Source: Bog-375 sp049698695 (lineage in GTDB: Bacteria; Acidobacteriota; Terriglobia; Bryobacterales; Bryobacteraceae). From it: a stretch of DNA of 64,000 nt. Numbering within the stretch: the first letter of the stretch is position 1; every line of letters starts with the position of its first letter. The translations under genes were made by a program, and so were the position numbers. The stretch lies in NCBI GenBank assembly GCA_049698695.1, contig JBAVYH010000150.1, positions 17,212 to 81,211 on the forward strand, in the 5' to 3' direction. Shown one piece after another: positions 55,880-64,000 of the stretch. The notes below the pieces were generated by a model. The model did not search any database. It had not been told where the DNA came from and saw only the letters and a program-made list of their open reading frames with translations.

Positions 55880-58574
55880 CTGGAACGAACAGATTCGCCA
55901 GCAACTGGCGGTCCTGAAACTCGCTCCCGCCCGCGAGGCGGAGATTGTCGAGGAACTGGCCCAGCACGCCGAGGATCGTTACCGGGAGCTCCAAAGTAGC
56001 GGGGCCACGGAGGCTGAAGCCCGCCGCATCACCCTCGAAGAAATCAGCGGCCATGAGCTGCTGACCCGGGAACTCGAAGCCGTCGAGTGCACAAACGCGC
56101 CGGAGCCCATCGTCCTGGGCGCGAAAAACAGAGCTCATTTCCTGACCGGCCTCGGCCAGGACCTCCGCTACGGTTTCCGGACGTTGCGCAAGAGCCCGGG
56201 CTTCGCCGCTATCGCGATGGTGGCCTTGGCGCTCGGCATCGGGGCGAACACGGCGATTTTCAGCGTGGTGAACGGCGTGCTGCTGCGGCCGCTTGCGTAT
56301 CCCGATCCCGACCGGCTGCTGAATATCTTCGAGTCGAATGCGGAGTTCGGTCACTACTCGGTCGCGTACCCGAATTACCTCGATTGGCGCCGCGAAAGCC
56401 ATTCGTTCACCGATATGGGCGCCTTCCGCAGCGATGACTTCAATTTCACGGGGAGCGGCGAACCCGAGCAGGTCGCGGGCGAGTACGTTTCGGCGAGTCT
56501 CATCCCGGTCCTCGGCATCACCCCATTCCTGGGGCGCAGTTTTCTGCCTGAGGAGGACCGCCAGGGCGCGGCCTGCGCCGTGATGCTGAGCTACGGCTTC
56601 TGGAAACAGCGCTTCGCAGCCGACCCGAACATCCTCGGCAAGAGCCTGACCTTGAACGCCATGAATTGCGCCGTGGTTGGCGTCTTGCCCGCGGACTTCC
56701 GTTTCCGCGAGAGCGCTCGGGTCTACATCCCGATCGAGCAATACAACTCGGTGGAACTGCGCACGCGGGAATCGCACCCGGGACTCGGAGTCATCGGCCG
56801 GCTCAAGCCGGGGATAACCATCGCAGCGGCGCAGGCGGAAATCACGTCCATCGCCAGCGGTCTAAGCCGACTGTACCCGGCGACGAACGCGGGCCACGGC
56901 GCGGCGGTGGTGCGGATGAAGGACGATATGGTGGGGAAGATCCGGCCAACGCTGCTGCTGCTGGTGGGCGCCGTCGGGTTCGTGCTGATCATCGCGTGCG
57001 CCAACGTCGCCAATCTGCTGTTGGCGCGCTCCACGGCCCGACAGCGTGAATTCGCGATTCGCGCTGCGCTGGGCGCCGATCGCGGCCGCGTGGTGCGGCA
57101 GTTGTTGACCGAAAGCGTCCTGCTGTCCCTGGGCGGCGCTGTGATTGGCTTGCTGATCGCCCGCTGGGGGACCAGCCTGGTCCTGGCCGCCGCGCCGGGC
57201 AGCCTGCCGCGCTCCGGGGAAATCGGAATCGACCCATACGTCCTGCTTTTCACGCTGGTGGTTTCGATCGTCACCGGCGTGCTGTTCGGCCTGGCTCCGG
57301 CCTTCCACAGCGCCAATGCGAACCCGCAGGAATCCTTGAAGGAAGGCACGCGTGGCGCGGGAGGCGGACGCCACCGCACGGAAGGCGTCTTCGTGGCCGT
57401 GGAAACAGGCCTGGCGGTTATCTTGCTTGCAGGCGCGGGGCTCATGATGCAGAGCATCTGGCGGCTGTGGCGAGTTGACCCCGGGTTCAACACGCGCAAC
57501 ATCCTGACGACGCAGTTCGCGCTGTCGCCCAAAGTGATGGCGAGCCCGGTGGGCATCCAGCTTGCATTCCAGCAATTACTCGAGCGCGCGGCAGCGATAC
57601 CCGGAGTCCAGGCGGCTGCCATCACATCGTTGGTCCCTCTCGGCGAGAGTGACAGCGAGAATTCCTTCTGGCCGGGCACGGGACCGCAGCCCCCTCAGGA
57701 CCGGCTGACGTCGGCGCTATTCTATATCGTCACTCCCGATTACCCGAGCGTGATGCAAATCCCATTGCGCCGCGGGCGATTCTTCAACGCCAGGGACAAC
57801 CTGGCTTCGCCGCCTGTGATCGTAATCGACGACGTCATGGCGAAGCACGTCTTTCCGGGTCAGGACCCGGTCGGCCGGCAAATCAGCCTGATGGTGGTGG
57901 GACCGGTCCAGATTGTCGGCGTGGTCGGGCACGTGAAGCATTGGGGCCTCGATTCGGACGATACCAACAAGATAAGAGATCAGATGTATTTTCCTGTCCG
58001 GCAAGTGCCCGACAAGTTTCTGTCCGAAGCGGTTGCGGGGCTGACGCTCGCGATGCGCACGGGACGCGAGCCCCTGAGCCTGGTCAACGCCGTGCGCGCG
58101 CAGGTCGCCGGTCCGACGCGGGACCAGCCCATCTACGCGGTTCAAACGATGGAACAGATCATTTCTGGATCGCTCGCCGAGCGCCGTTTCACCATGCTGT
58201 TGCTCATCATCTTCGCGGCGACCGCCCTGCTGCTGGCGGCGGTTGGGATCTACGGCGTCATGTCTTATGCGGTGACCCGGCGGACCCATGAACTCGGAAT
58301 CCGCTCCGCCCTGGGTGCGTCGCGCTCAGAGATCGTCGGACTGGTTGTTCGCCAAGGCATGAAGCTGGCGGCAATCGGCATGGCTGCCGGTCTGGTTGCG
58401 GCCGTTGTGCTCACGCGGTTCATGGCGGGCTTGCTGTACGGCGTCCGCCCCGCCGATCCGTCCACGCTTGCGGTGGTCCTCTTGCTGCTCGGAGGAATTG
58501 CCCTGCTGGCGTGTTACATCCCGGCGCGCCGCGCTACCGCGGTCGATCCCGTCGTTGCCCTGCGCTGCGAGTGA
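55872..58574 (+). CDS. ADOP-type MacB/FtsX-like permease (second module)
   Basis: A 900-residue acidobacterial duplicated orphan permease. The N-terminal signature is MPDWNEQIRQQLAVLKLAP and REAEIVEELAQHAEDRYREL. The first core is SPGFAAIAMVALALGIGANTAIFSVVNGVLLRPL. The FtsX repeats are RQREFAIRAALGADRGRVVRQLLTES and RTHELGIRSALGASRSEIVGLVVRQG. It is only partly similar to the ADOP at 38552, so the modules diverged before or after different recruitment. No ATPase is nearby. The frame opens at 55836, but the family begins at MPDWN (ATG 55872). Confidence 0.93.
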   Translation: MPDWNEQIRQQLAVLKLAPAREAEIVEELAQHAEDRYRELQSSGATEAEARRITLEEISGHELLTRELEAVECTNAPEPIVLGAKNRAHFLTGLGQDLRYGFRTLRKSPGFAAIAMVALALGIGANTAIFSVVNGVLLRPLAYPDPDRLLNIFESNAEFGHYSVAYPNYLDWRRESHSFTDMGAFRSDDFNFTGSGEPEQVAGEYVSASLIPVLGITPFLGRSFLPEEDRQGAACAVMLSYGFWKQRFAADPNILGKSLTLNAMNCAVVGVLPADFRFRESARVYIPIEQYNSVELRTRESHPGLGVIGRLKPGITIAAAQAEITSIASGLSRLYPATNAGHGAAVVRMKDDMVGKIRPTLLLLVGAVGFVLIIACANVANLLLARSTARQREFAIRAALGADRGRVVRQLLTESVLLSLGGAVIGLLIARWGTSLVLAAAPGSLPRSGEIGIDPYVLLFTLVVSIVTGVLFGLAPAFHSANANPQESLKEGTRGAGGGRHRTEGVFVAVETGLAVILLAGAGLMMQSIWRLWRVDPGFNTRNILTTQFALSPKVMASPVGIQLAFQQLLERAAAIPGVQAAAITSLVPLGESDSENSFWPGTGPQPPQDRLTSALFYIVTPDYPSVMQIPLRRGRFFNARDNLASPPVIVIDDVMAKHVFPGQDPVGRQISLMVVGPVQIVGVVGHVKHWGLDSDDTNKIRDQMYFPVRQVPDKFLSEAVAGLTLAMRTGREPLSLVNAVRAQVAGPTRDQPIYAVQTMEQIISGSLAERRFTMLLLIIFAATALLLAAVGIYGVMSYAVTRRTHELGIRSALGASRSEIVGLVVRQGMKLAAIGMAAGLVAAVVLTRFMAGLLYGVRPADPSTLAVVLLLLGGIALLACYIPARRATAVDPVVALRCE

Positions 58575-58631
58575 AGGATGGGACCTTGTGTGGCCGGCGC
58601 GCCCCAACCGCCACCTCAGTTCGTTGCCCTC

Positions 58632-58659
58632 TTGACATCCTCCACCCTTCCCCTACCCT
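58632..58659 (+). promoter_or_regulatory. Predicted promoter of the permease/cupin operon
   Basis: TTGACA (58632-58637), 16-base spacer, TACCCT (58654-58659). The transcript would start at or next to ATG 58666, giving a leaderless mRNA. The weak -10 box lowers confidence. Confidence 0.5.
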
Positions 58660-58665
58660 GATAAG

Positions 58666-59997
58666 ATGTCTGCGCCTCCTGCGCTGTCTCCCGCCCGCAA
58701 GCTCACGCTGCTGCCGTTGATTGCGGCCACCTATTTCATCGTCTCGGGCGGGCCGTTCGGGTTGGAGGATACCGTCGCCAAGGCCGGCTACGGCGGCGCC
58801 ATTCTTATCCTCCTGCTCACCCCCGCGCTCTGGAGCTTCCCCACCGCGCTGATGGTCAGCGAGCTGTCGAGCGCCTTGCCCGAAGACGGCGGCTATTACA
58901 TCTGGGTCCGGCGCGGCATGGGCAGCTTCTGGGGATTTCAGGAAGCCTGGCTCTCGCTGGTGGGCAGCGTCTTCGATATGGCGATCTATCCCACGCTCTT
59001 CGTCAGCTACCTGGGCCACTTCCTTCCCGCGACGACGGCCGGCCAGCGCGCCACCTGGATCGGGGTCGGCTTGATCGCCGCGGCCGCCGCGTGGAACATG
59101 CTCGGCGCCAAGACCGTGGGCGGCAGCTCCGTGGTGATGGGTGTCCTACTGTTGAGCCCGTTTGCGCTGCTGGCCGCGGTGTCGGTATTTCATGGCGGCA
59201 TGTTCGCCGCGCGGCCGCCCCTTCCGCGCCACGCCGATATCCTTGGCGGCGTCCTGGTGGCGATGTGGAACTACATGGGCTGGGACAACACCTCCACGGT
59301 GGCGGGCGAAGTCGAGAACCCGCAGCGTACCTATCCGCGGGCTATGGCCGGCGCGGTGGCGCTGGTGGCGCTTGGCTACGTGCTGCCCATCGCCGCCGTG
59401 GCGCTCACCGGGCTCGATGCCGGCCGCTGGGAAACCGGCGGCTGGGCCAACGTGGCGCGCGCTGTCCTCGGCACCGGTGTGGCAGGCGCGCTGGTAGCGC
59501 TGGGAATCACGGTGGGCGGCATGCTGGGTGCAGCCGGCTCGCTCAACGCACTCACCATGGCGCTCTCGCGTGTTCCTGCGGCGCTGGCCGAGGACGGTTT
59601 TCTACCCAAGATCTTCGCGCGGCGCGATCCCAAGACCGATGCCCCGCGCTGGGCTATCGCCGGCTGCGCCGCGGCCTGGGCGCTCGGCCTGATGCTGCCG
59701 TTCAGCAAACTTCTCATGCTCGACATGCTGCTTACCGGTTCCAGCATTCTGCTGGAATTCGCCGCGCTGGTGGCGCTACGCATTCGCGAACCTCAGCTTG
59801 CGCGGCCCTACCGCGTCCCCGGCGGCATGGCTGGCGCCATCGCCGTCTGCATTCCGCCGGCCGTTCTCATGCTGCTCACGGTGCTGCGCAATCAGGTCGA
59901 GCCGGTGGGCCCCATCAATGCGCTCCAATTTGGTGGCATCCTGATGGCGCTGGGCGTTGTAGCCTATTTCGTAGGAGTTCGTAACCGAAGACCATGA
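58666..59997 (+). CDS. Amino acid permease (APC superfamily)
   Basis: A 443-residue transporter with about 12 helices. The family core is LLPLIAATYFIVSGGPFGLEDTVAKAGYGGA (helix 1 with G-rich break), LPEDGGYYIWVRRGMGSFWGFQEAW and WNYMGWDNTSTVAGEVENPQRTYPRAM. The substrate cannot be named. Similar proteins move cationic or neutral amino acids, or polyamines. It overlaps the cupin gene by four bases. The promoter with little or no leader supports ATG 58666. Confidence 0.9.
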   Translation: MSAPPALSPARKLTLLPLIAATYFIVSGGPFGLEDTVAKAGYGGAILILLLTPALWSFPTALMVSELSSALPEDGGYYIWVRRGMGSFWGFQEAWLSLVGSVFDMAIYPTLFVSYLGHFLPATTAGQRATWIGVGLIAAAAAWNMLGAKTVGGSSVVMGVLLLSPFALLAAVSVFHGGMFAARPPLPRHADILGGVLVAMWNYMGWDNTSTVAGEVENPQRTYPRAMAGAVALVALGYVLPIAAVALTGLDAGRWETGGWANVARAVLGTGVAGALVALGITVGGMLGAAGSLNALTMALSRVPAALAEDGFLPKIFARRDPKTDAPRWAIAGCAAAWALGLMLPFSKLLMLDMLLTGSSILLEFAALVALRIREPQLARPYRVPGGMAGAIAVCIPPAVLMLLTVLRNQVEPVGPINALQFGGILMALGVVAYFVGVRNRRP

Positions 59998-60446
59998 TCA
60001 TCGTCGATCTTGCCGCCATCGCCGGCCGCTCGTACCCGGCGGGTCGCCGCACCCAGAACCTGGTCGGTGGCGCCAGCACTATCCAAGCTGCCGCCTTTTC
60101 CCTCGGGCAGGTCACGCTGGAGCCTAATGGCGGCCAGGTGCCCTGGCACAACCAGGAGCAGGAGGAAATTTACTTCATCGTGAGGGGCGCCGGCGAAATG
60201 TGCCTCGGCGAAGAACGGATGGCCATCCACACCGGCCAGGTGGTCTACATCCCACCGCGCGTGTTTCATCAGCTCACCAATACCAGCGCCGAGCCCATGC
60301 GCATGATCTATTGCTACGGGCCTGCCGGCGAGGTGGCCCACTGGCGGCAGGAACTGGATGGCACCCTGCCCCGCGCCGGCGTGGAAGCGCCGCCGCTGCC
60401 GGCCGGCGCATGGTCGCAATATACCGGCAAAGGGCCAATCGGATGA
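59994..60446 (+). CDS. Cupin-domain protein
   Basis: A 150-residue protein with a single conserved beta-barrel. The cupin motif 1 is WHNQEQEEIYFIVRGAGEMCLG, and motif 2 is VVYIPPRVFHQLTN. The metal ligands are histidine and glutamate in HNQEQEE plus histidine in FHQL. It could be a sugar or amino acid isomerase/dioxygenase or a ligand-binding protein. The four-base overlaps on both sides place it in one operon between the permease and the oxidoreductase. Confidence 0.88.
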   Translation: MIIVDLAAIAGRSYPAGRRTQNLVGGASTIQAAAFSLGQVTLEPNGGQVPWHNQEQEEIYFIVRGAGEMCLGEERMAIHTGQVVYIPPRVFHQLTNTSAEPMRMIYCYGPAGEVAHWRQELDGTLPRAGVEAPPLPAGAWSQYTGKGPIG

Positions 60447-61603
60447 GCGGCCGCACGCAGCACACCGTCGGCATCATCATGAACGGCGTCACTGGACGCA
60501 TGGGCTTGAACCAGCACCTGCGCCGTTCCATCTACGCCATCATGCAGCAGGGCGGCGTGCAGTTGAACTCGAGCGACAGCATCATGCCGCGCCCGCTGCT
60601 GGTGGGCCGCAATGCCGCCAGGCTGGAAGCCATCTCCGCGGAGTGCGGCGGCCTGCCCTGGTCCACCAACCTGGAACAGGCGCTGGCCGATCCGGCATAC
60701 GCGATTTATTTCGACGCGCAAACCACCGAACGGCGGGCGGCCGCCGTGCGCCTGGCGATTGCCGCCGGCAAGCACGTCTACTGCGAGAAGCCCGTGGCGG
60801 AATCGCTCGACGCCGCGCTTGATCTTTACCGGCTCGCCGAACGCACCCGCCTCAAGCACGGCGTGGTGCAGGACAAACTGTGGCTGCCCGGCCTGCTGAA
60901 GCTGGATAGTCTCAAGCGCCAGGGCTTCTTCGGCCGCATCTTTTCCGTGCGCGGCGAATTCGGCTATTGGGTGTTCGAAGGCGAGCACGTCCCGGCGCAG
61001 CGCCCTTCCTGGAATTATCGGAAGGAAGAGGGCGGCGGCATCATCGTGGATATGCTGTGCCACTGGCGCTATGTGCTCGACAATCTTTTTGGCCCCGTGG
61101 AAGCCGTTTCCTGCCTCGGCGCAACCCACATCCCGCGGCGCTGGAACGAAGCCGGCCAGCCCTACGAAGCCACCGCCGAGGATGCCGCCTATGCCACATT
61201 CGAACTGGCCGGCGGCATTGTCGCTCATATCAATTCTTCTTGGTGCGTGCGCGTGCGCCGCGACGACCTGCTGACGCTGCAAGTGGATGGCACGCTCGGC
61301 ACCGCCGTCGCCGGCTTGCGCCACTGCTGGATTCAACCGTACGGGGCCACGCCGCGGCCGGTCTGGAACCCCGACATCGAAAGCCCTCTCGATTTCTTCG
61401 AGGGCTGGCAGAAAGTGCCCGAACAGGACACTTTCGATAACGCCTTCAAGCGCCAATGGGAGCTGTTCCTGCGCCACGTGGTGAATGATGAACCGTTCCC
61501 CTGGAATTTGCTCGAAGGCGCCAAGGGCCTCCAGTTAGCCGAGGCAGGCCTGGAGTCCTGGCGCAAGCGCGCGTGGGTGAAGATCCCGGAACTCAGCCGG
61601 TAA
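60443..61603 (+). CDS. Gfo/Idh/MocA-family oxidoreductase
   Basis: A 386-residue NAD(P)-dependent enzyme. The N-terminal Rossmann fold is atypical (GIIMNGVTGRMGLNQHLRRS) but leads to the family EKP motif (KHVYCEKPVAESLDAALDLY). The C-terminal domain includes FGRIFSVRGEFGYWVFEG and EEGGGIIVDMLCHWRYVLDN. Substrates in this family are sugars, inositols and related polyols. ATG 60443 overlaps the cupin stop. With a cupin and an APC permease it suggests uptake and oxidation of a small hydroxylated or amino compound. Confidence 0.9.
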   Translation: MSGRTQHTVGIIMNGVTGRMGLNQHLRRSIYAIMQQGGVQLNSSDSIMPRPLLVGRNAARLEAISAECGGLPWSTNLEQALADPAYAIYFDAQTTERRAAAVRLAIAAGKHVYCEKPVAESLDAALDLYRLAERTRLKHGVVQDKLWLPGLLKLDSLKRQGFFGRIFSVRGEFGYWVFEGEHVPAQRPSWNYRKEEGGGIIVDMLCHWRYVLDNLFGPVEAVSCLGATHIPRRWNEAGQPYEATAEDAAYATFELAGGIVAHINSSWCVRVRRDDLLTLQVDGTLGTAVAGLRHCWIQPYGATPRPVWNPDIESPLDFFEGWQKVPEQDTFDNAFKRQWELFLRHVVNDEPFPWNLLEGAKGLQLAEAGLESWRKRAWVKIPELSR

Positions 61604-61639
61604 CCCCCCGGGCATGCCCAGAGCGGCCCGGGAATTTCA

Positions 61640-62386
61640 TCACTCGCGGTTGATCAGGCTCGCCACGTAGCCGGCGCCGAAGCCGTTGTCGATGTTGACC
61701 ACGGCCACGTTGCTGGCACAACTGTTCAACATGCCGAGCAGCGCCGCCAGGCCGTGAAAGCTGGCGCCGTAGCCGATGCTGGTGGGCACCGCGATCACCG
61801 GACACGAGACCAACCCGCCTATGGCGCTTGGCAGTGCCCCTTCCATGCCGGCACACACCACCACCACCCGCGCGGAAGTGAGGCGTTCGCGATGGTACAT
61901 CAGCCGGTGGATGCCCGCCACGCCGATGTCGTTGGTACATTCCACCTCGTTGCCCATTACTTCGGCGGTGATGCGCGCTTCTTCCGCCACCGGCAGGTCG
62001 CTGGTGCCTGCGCACACCACCGCGATCTTGCCTTTGCCGCGGATCGTGCGGTCGCGCCAGAAACGAATGGTACCGGCCACCGCCGAGTAATCGGCCTCCG
62101 GAATCTGCGCGCTTACCGCTGCCGCGCACTCACGGTCGGCGCGCGTGATCAGAACGTTTGGGGCGTTTTCCAACAGCGCGCGTGCGATTGCTACCACTTG
62201 ATCCGGCGTTTTCCCCTTGGCCAGGATGACTTCCGGCATGCCGTGGCGCAACAGACGGTGATGGTCCACGTTGGCGAATCCCAGGTCCTCAAACGGCAGG
62301 TGGCGCATCCGTTCTAAGGCCTGGTCGACCGCAACTTCTCCGCTGCGCACTTGTTCCAGCAGCGAGCGGAATCGAGTTTGGTCCAT
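61640..62386 (-). CDS. larB: Nickel pincer cofactor biosynthesis protein LarB
   Basis: A 248-residue protein of the PurE-like LarB family, which carboxylates nicotinic acid adenine dinucleotide in the pathway to the nickel-pincer cofactor. It has DHHRLLRHGMPEVILAKGKTPDQV and the N5-CAIR mutase-like half: GKIAVVCAGTSDLPVAEEARITAEVMG, VVVVCAGMEGALPSAIGGLV and CPVIAVPTSIGYGASFHGLAALLGMLNSCA. Neither larC nor larE is nearby. The only LarA-like gene in the window is at 41351. Confidence 0.9.
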   Translation of the reverse strand: MDQTRFRSLLEQVRSGEVAVDQALERMRHLPFEDLGFANVDHHRLLRHGMPEVILAKGKTPDQVVAIARALLENAPNVLITRADRECAAAVSAQIPEADYSAVAGTIRFWRDRTIRGKGKIAVVCAGTSDLPVAEEARITAEVMGNEVECTNDIGVAGIHRLMYHRERLTSARVVVVCAGMEGALPSAIGGLVSCPVIAVPTSIGYGASFHGLAALLGMLNSCASNVAVVNIDNGFGAGYVASLINRE

Positions 62387-62598
62387 GCCTCAGCATACCA
62401 GACGCCAAAATCCGGCCTGCGCCGCGTTCAGGTAACGGTAACTGCCACCCGAATCAAAAGGGCCCTACTCCGAAAGTACCAAGCGGAACTGCTTTTTAGG
62501 CCTTTTTGTCTATTGTCACGGAGAACGTATTGCCGCACCCTGAACTGTAGGCACTTCTCAGTAGGACGCATTGTACGACTGGGGAGATGGGAGGAAAA

Positions 62599-62943
62599 AT
62601 GGATCGACGAGGAACGAGCCGGTTTCCGCTGCGGGAAGGCGTGCGGTACCGGTTGTTGCATTCCAAAAGTGATCCTGTCAGCGGTTCCGGCCACACCCTG
62701 AACATAGGCAGCGGCGGAATCCTCTTCACCACCGAAGATGTGCTCCCAGTGGGCCGTTCGGTGGAATTGTCTGTAGATTGGCCGGCGCAGCTCGATGGAA
62801 ACTGCCGCTTGAAGTTCGTTGCGGTCGGCCACGTGATTCGCTCCGAGCCCGGGCAGGCCGCAGTTCGTATTGAACGCTACGAATTCAAGACCCGCGGGAA
62901 GAACGCGTCGGCTGTGAACGCGTTGGTAGCCTCAGCGGTGTAA
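62599..62943 (+). CDS. PilZ-domain protein
   Basis: A 114-residue single-domain protein. The c-di-GMP motif RxxxR is present as R4-GTS-R8, and the second motif is NIGSGGILF, with Gly where Ser is usual. It may therefore bind the dinucleotide weakly or be a degenerate PilZ. A GGGAGG at 62589-62594 lies four bases before ATG 62599, so this start is preferred over ATG 62587. It is alone between larB (divergent) and tRNA-Ser. Confidence 0.82.
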   Translation: MDRRGTSRFPLREGVRYRLLHSKSDPVSGSGHTLNIGSGGILFTTEDVLPVGRSVELSVDWPAQLDGNCRLKFVAVGHVIRSEPGQAAVRIERYEFKTRGKNASAVNALVASAV

Positions 62944-63036
62944 CGTTGCGGATGCAGATCCAGCGTCCCCTTATCGAGATCTGCGGTCTTCCATCCGCTC
63001 CGCTCCACTCGGAACTCCGCGCCACACTGAAGAATC

Positions 63037-63126
63037 TGGCGGAGGAAGAGGGATTCGAACCCCCGAGTGAGTTACCCCACTAACGGTTTTCAAGACCGCC
63101 GCCTTCAACCGCTCGGCCATTCCTCC
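63037..63126 (-). tRNA. tRNA-Ser (anticodon UGA)
   Basis: A type II tRNA with GGAGGAA/TTCCTCC acceptor arms, anticodon TGA in the loop CTTGAAA, a long variable arm and a TTCGAAT T-loop. CCA is encoded at 63037-63039. The total is 90 bases. Confidence 0.97.
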
Positions 63127-63221
63127 ACTCTCGATTCTACACTGCCGCAGTCCGTTCCATGGCTCTCGCTTCGCCCCGCGCCGTCGCGCGTGTGGGACGG
63201 GCAGCCCGTGCCGGCATCGCG

Positions 63222-63821
63222 TCACGCGCCGCTCTTCGCCGCTAGCAGCCGGTCGAGCTTGACGCCCAGTTGGTCCAGCCGCCCCACCACCTCGGCATGT
63301 TGCAGCTCGTCGGCCGGCGGCGATTTGCGCTGGATATAGAATGTCCCGCCCGGTTCGATCACGCATCGCTCCACGTCGTTGAGGCCGTCGAAACCCTGGC
63401 GGTGCAAAACGGTCAGCAGCTCCGCGTGGCTGAGCAGCTCTTTGGCGAGCGCTCCCTTGACGACTTCGCCGTGGTCCACCAGCGTCGTGGGCTGGCCTTC
63501 GAAAATCTGGTCGAGCCGGCGGTGGCGAAACAGGAAGCGCACCACAATGTAGTTCACACCCAGCAGCGTGAAGGCACCGATCAGCCCGCCGGTGAGCGAA
63601 TTGTCGTTGCCGATGATGGCGTTCTGCACCGTGTTCGACAGCGAAAGCAGAACTACCAGGTCGAAGGGATTCAGTTGCGCCAGCTCGCGCTTGCCGAATG
63701 CCCGCAGCAGGAGCACCAGAAAGAGGTACACGATGATCGGGCGCACGATCTTTTCCAGCACCGGAGCGCCCACTGCAAAAATATCCTGCCACATTCCGTG
63801 CGAGATCGCCCAACTGGGCAT
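63222..63821 (-). CDS. YetF-like membrane protein (DUF421)
   Basis: A 199-residue protein with about three N-terminal helices (IIVYLFLVLLLRAFGKRELAQLNPFDLVVLLSLSNTVQNAII, LIGAFTLLGVNYIVVRFLF). A cytosolic part follows, containing the family motif around EGQPTTLVDHGEVVKGALAKELLSHAELLTVLHRQGF. Function is unknown; YetF proteins support spore or envelope functions in Bacillus. ATG 63821 (MPSWAISHGMWQDIF) is chosen over the longer frame from 63899. The window ends 180 bases further, with nothing recognisable. Confidence 0.85.
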   Translation of the reverse strand: MPSWAISHGMWQDIFAVGAPVLEKIVRPIIVYLFLVLLLRAFGKRELAQLNPFDLVVLLSLSNTVQNAIIGNDNSLTGGLIGAFTLLGVNYIVVRFLFRHRRLDQIFEGQPTTLVDHGEVVKGALAKELLSHAELLTVLHRQGFDGLNDVERCVIEPGGTFYIQRKSPPADELQHAEVVGRLDQLGVKLDRLLAAKSGA

Positions 63822-64000
63822 GCTGTAATTCCTCCTCCAGCGATTATGCCGGATTTGGGCGGCGCCGATCTTGAGACGATTGCGGGTGCCCCAAAACATA
63901 ACACAGCATTTTCTAATCCAAGAATGAGCCTGAAGGGCTGAAATCTGGTTGGCGCAGTGCCGGGCTCCTTTCGCTGGGTTTTCTTGTTCGTTTTCGGGGG

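Overview
The window is 64 kb of GC-rich bacterial chromosome. The gene set points to an acidobacterium, probably near Candidatus Solibacter/Bryobacterales. There are two PadR + very large MacB/FtsX-like permease modules of the type named for Acidobacteria (ADOP), a b558-type succinate dehydrogenase, a hybrid kinase with an OB-fold-like sensor, and dispersed palindromic repeats with a RAYT transposase. The assignment is inferred from gene content. No 16S rRNA or other phylogenetic anchor gene was analysed.

Layout. 1-7 kb: gyrB, a frameshifted REP-associated transposase with three REP hairpins, and sdhCAB. 7-15.4 kb: a signalling island with a receiver/HPt/receiver protein, a hybrid histidine kinase and HPt protein on the opposite strand, a STAS protein and a GAF-GAF sigma-54 activator. 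15.5-22 kb: a tolC-emrB-emrA-like tripartite efflux operon, then a MacA-like adaptor and LolD/MacB-type ATPase without a permease. 22-25 kb: accA, then a Fur/PerR regulator with a perfect operator in front of phhB and an AhpC-type peroxiredoxin, and a lytic transglycosylase. 25-34.4 kb: glucan phosphorylase, a Cys-rich zinc-ribbon protein, a tiny membrane protein, a methyltransferase with a signal peptide, ssb, an ECF sigma/anti-sigma/secretin-N-like operon, a peptide symporter and an HXXEE membrane protein. 34.6-41 kb: dnaE and the first PadR-ADOP module. 41-47 kb: a LarA-like protein, amt-glnK, glmS, a YjbQ protein and a STAS protein. 47.3-54.4 kb: a predicted ~70-nt small RNA, then an ECF sigma factor operon whose second gene is a zinc-finger/FecR/DUF3352-like fusion, followed by two ABC-2 exporters. 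54.4-64 kb: an oxidoreductase, the second PadR-ADOP module, an amino-acid permease/cupin/oxidoreductase operon, larB, a PilZ protein, tRNA-Ser(UGA) and a YetF-like protein.

The window mixes housekeeping genes (gyrB, dnaE, sdh, accA, glmS, ssb, amt-glnK) with regulatory and export modules. The observations most worth following are: (1) the ECF-FecR/DUF3352-dual ABC operon; (2) palindromic repeats with compensated stem changes that lie in frame inside protein genes, including the transposase of the REP system itself; (3) the promoter-hairpin-terminator unit near 47.5 kb; (4) the twin PadR-ADOP modules, whose promoters and operator-like dyads run into the start codons, so both are predicted to be leaderless.
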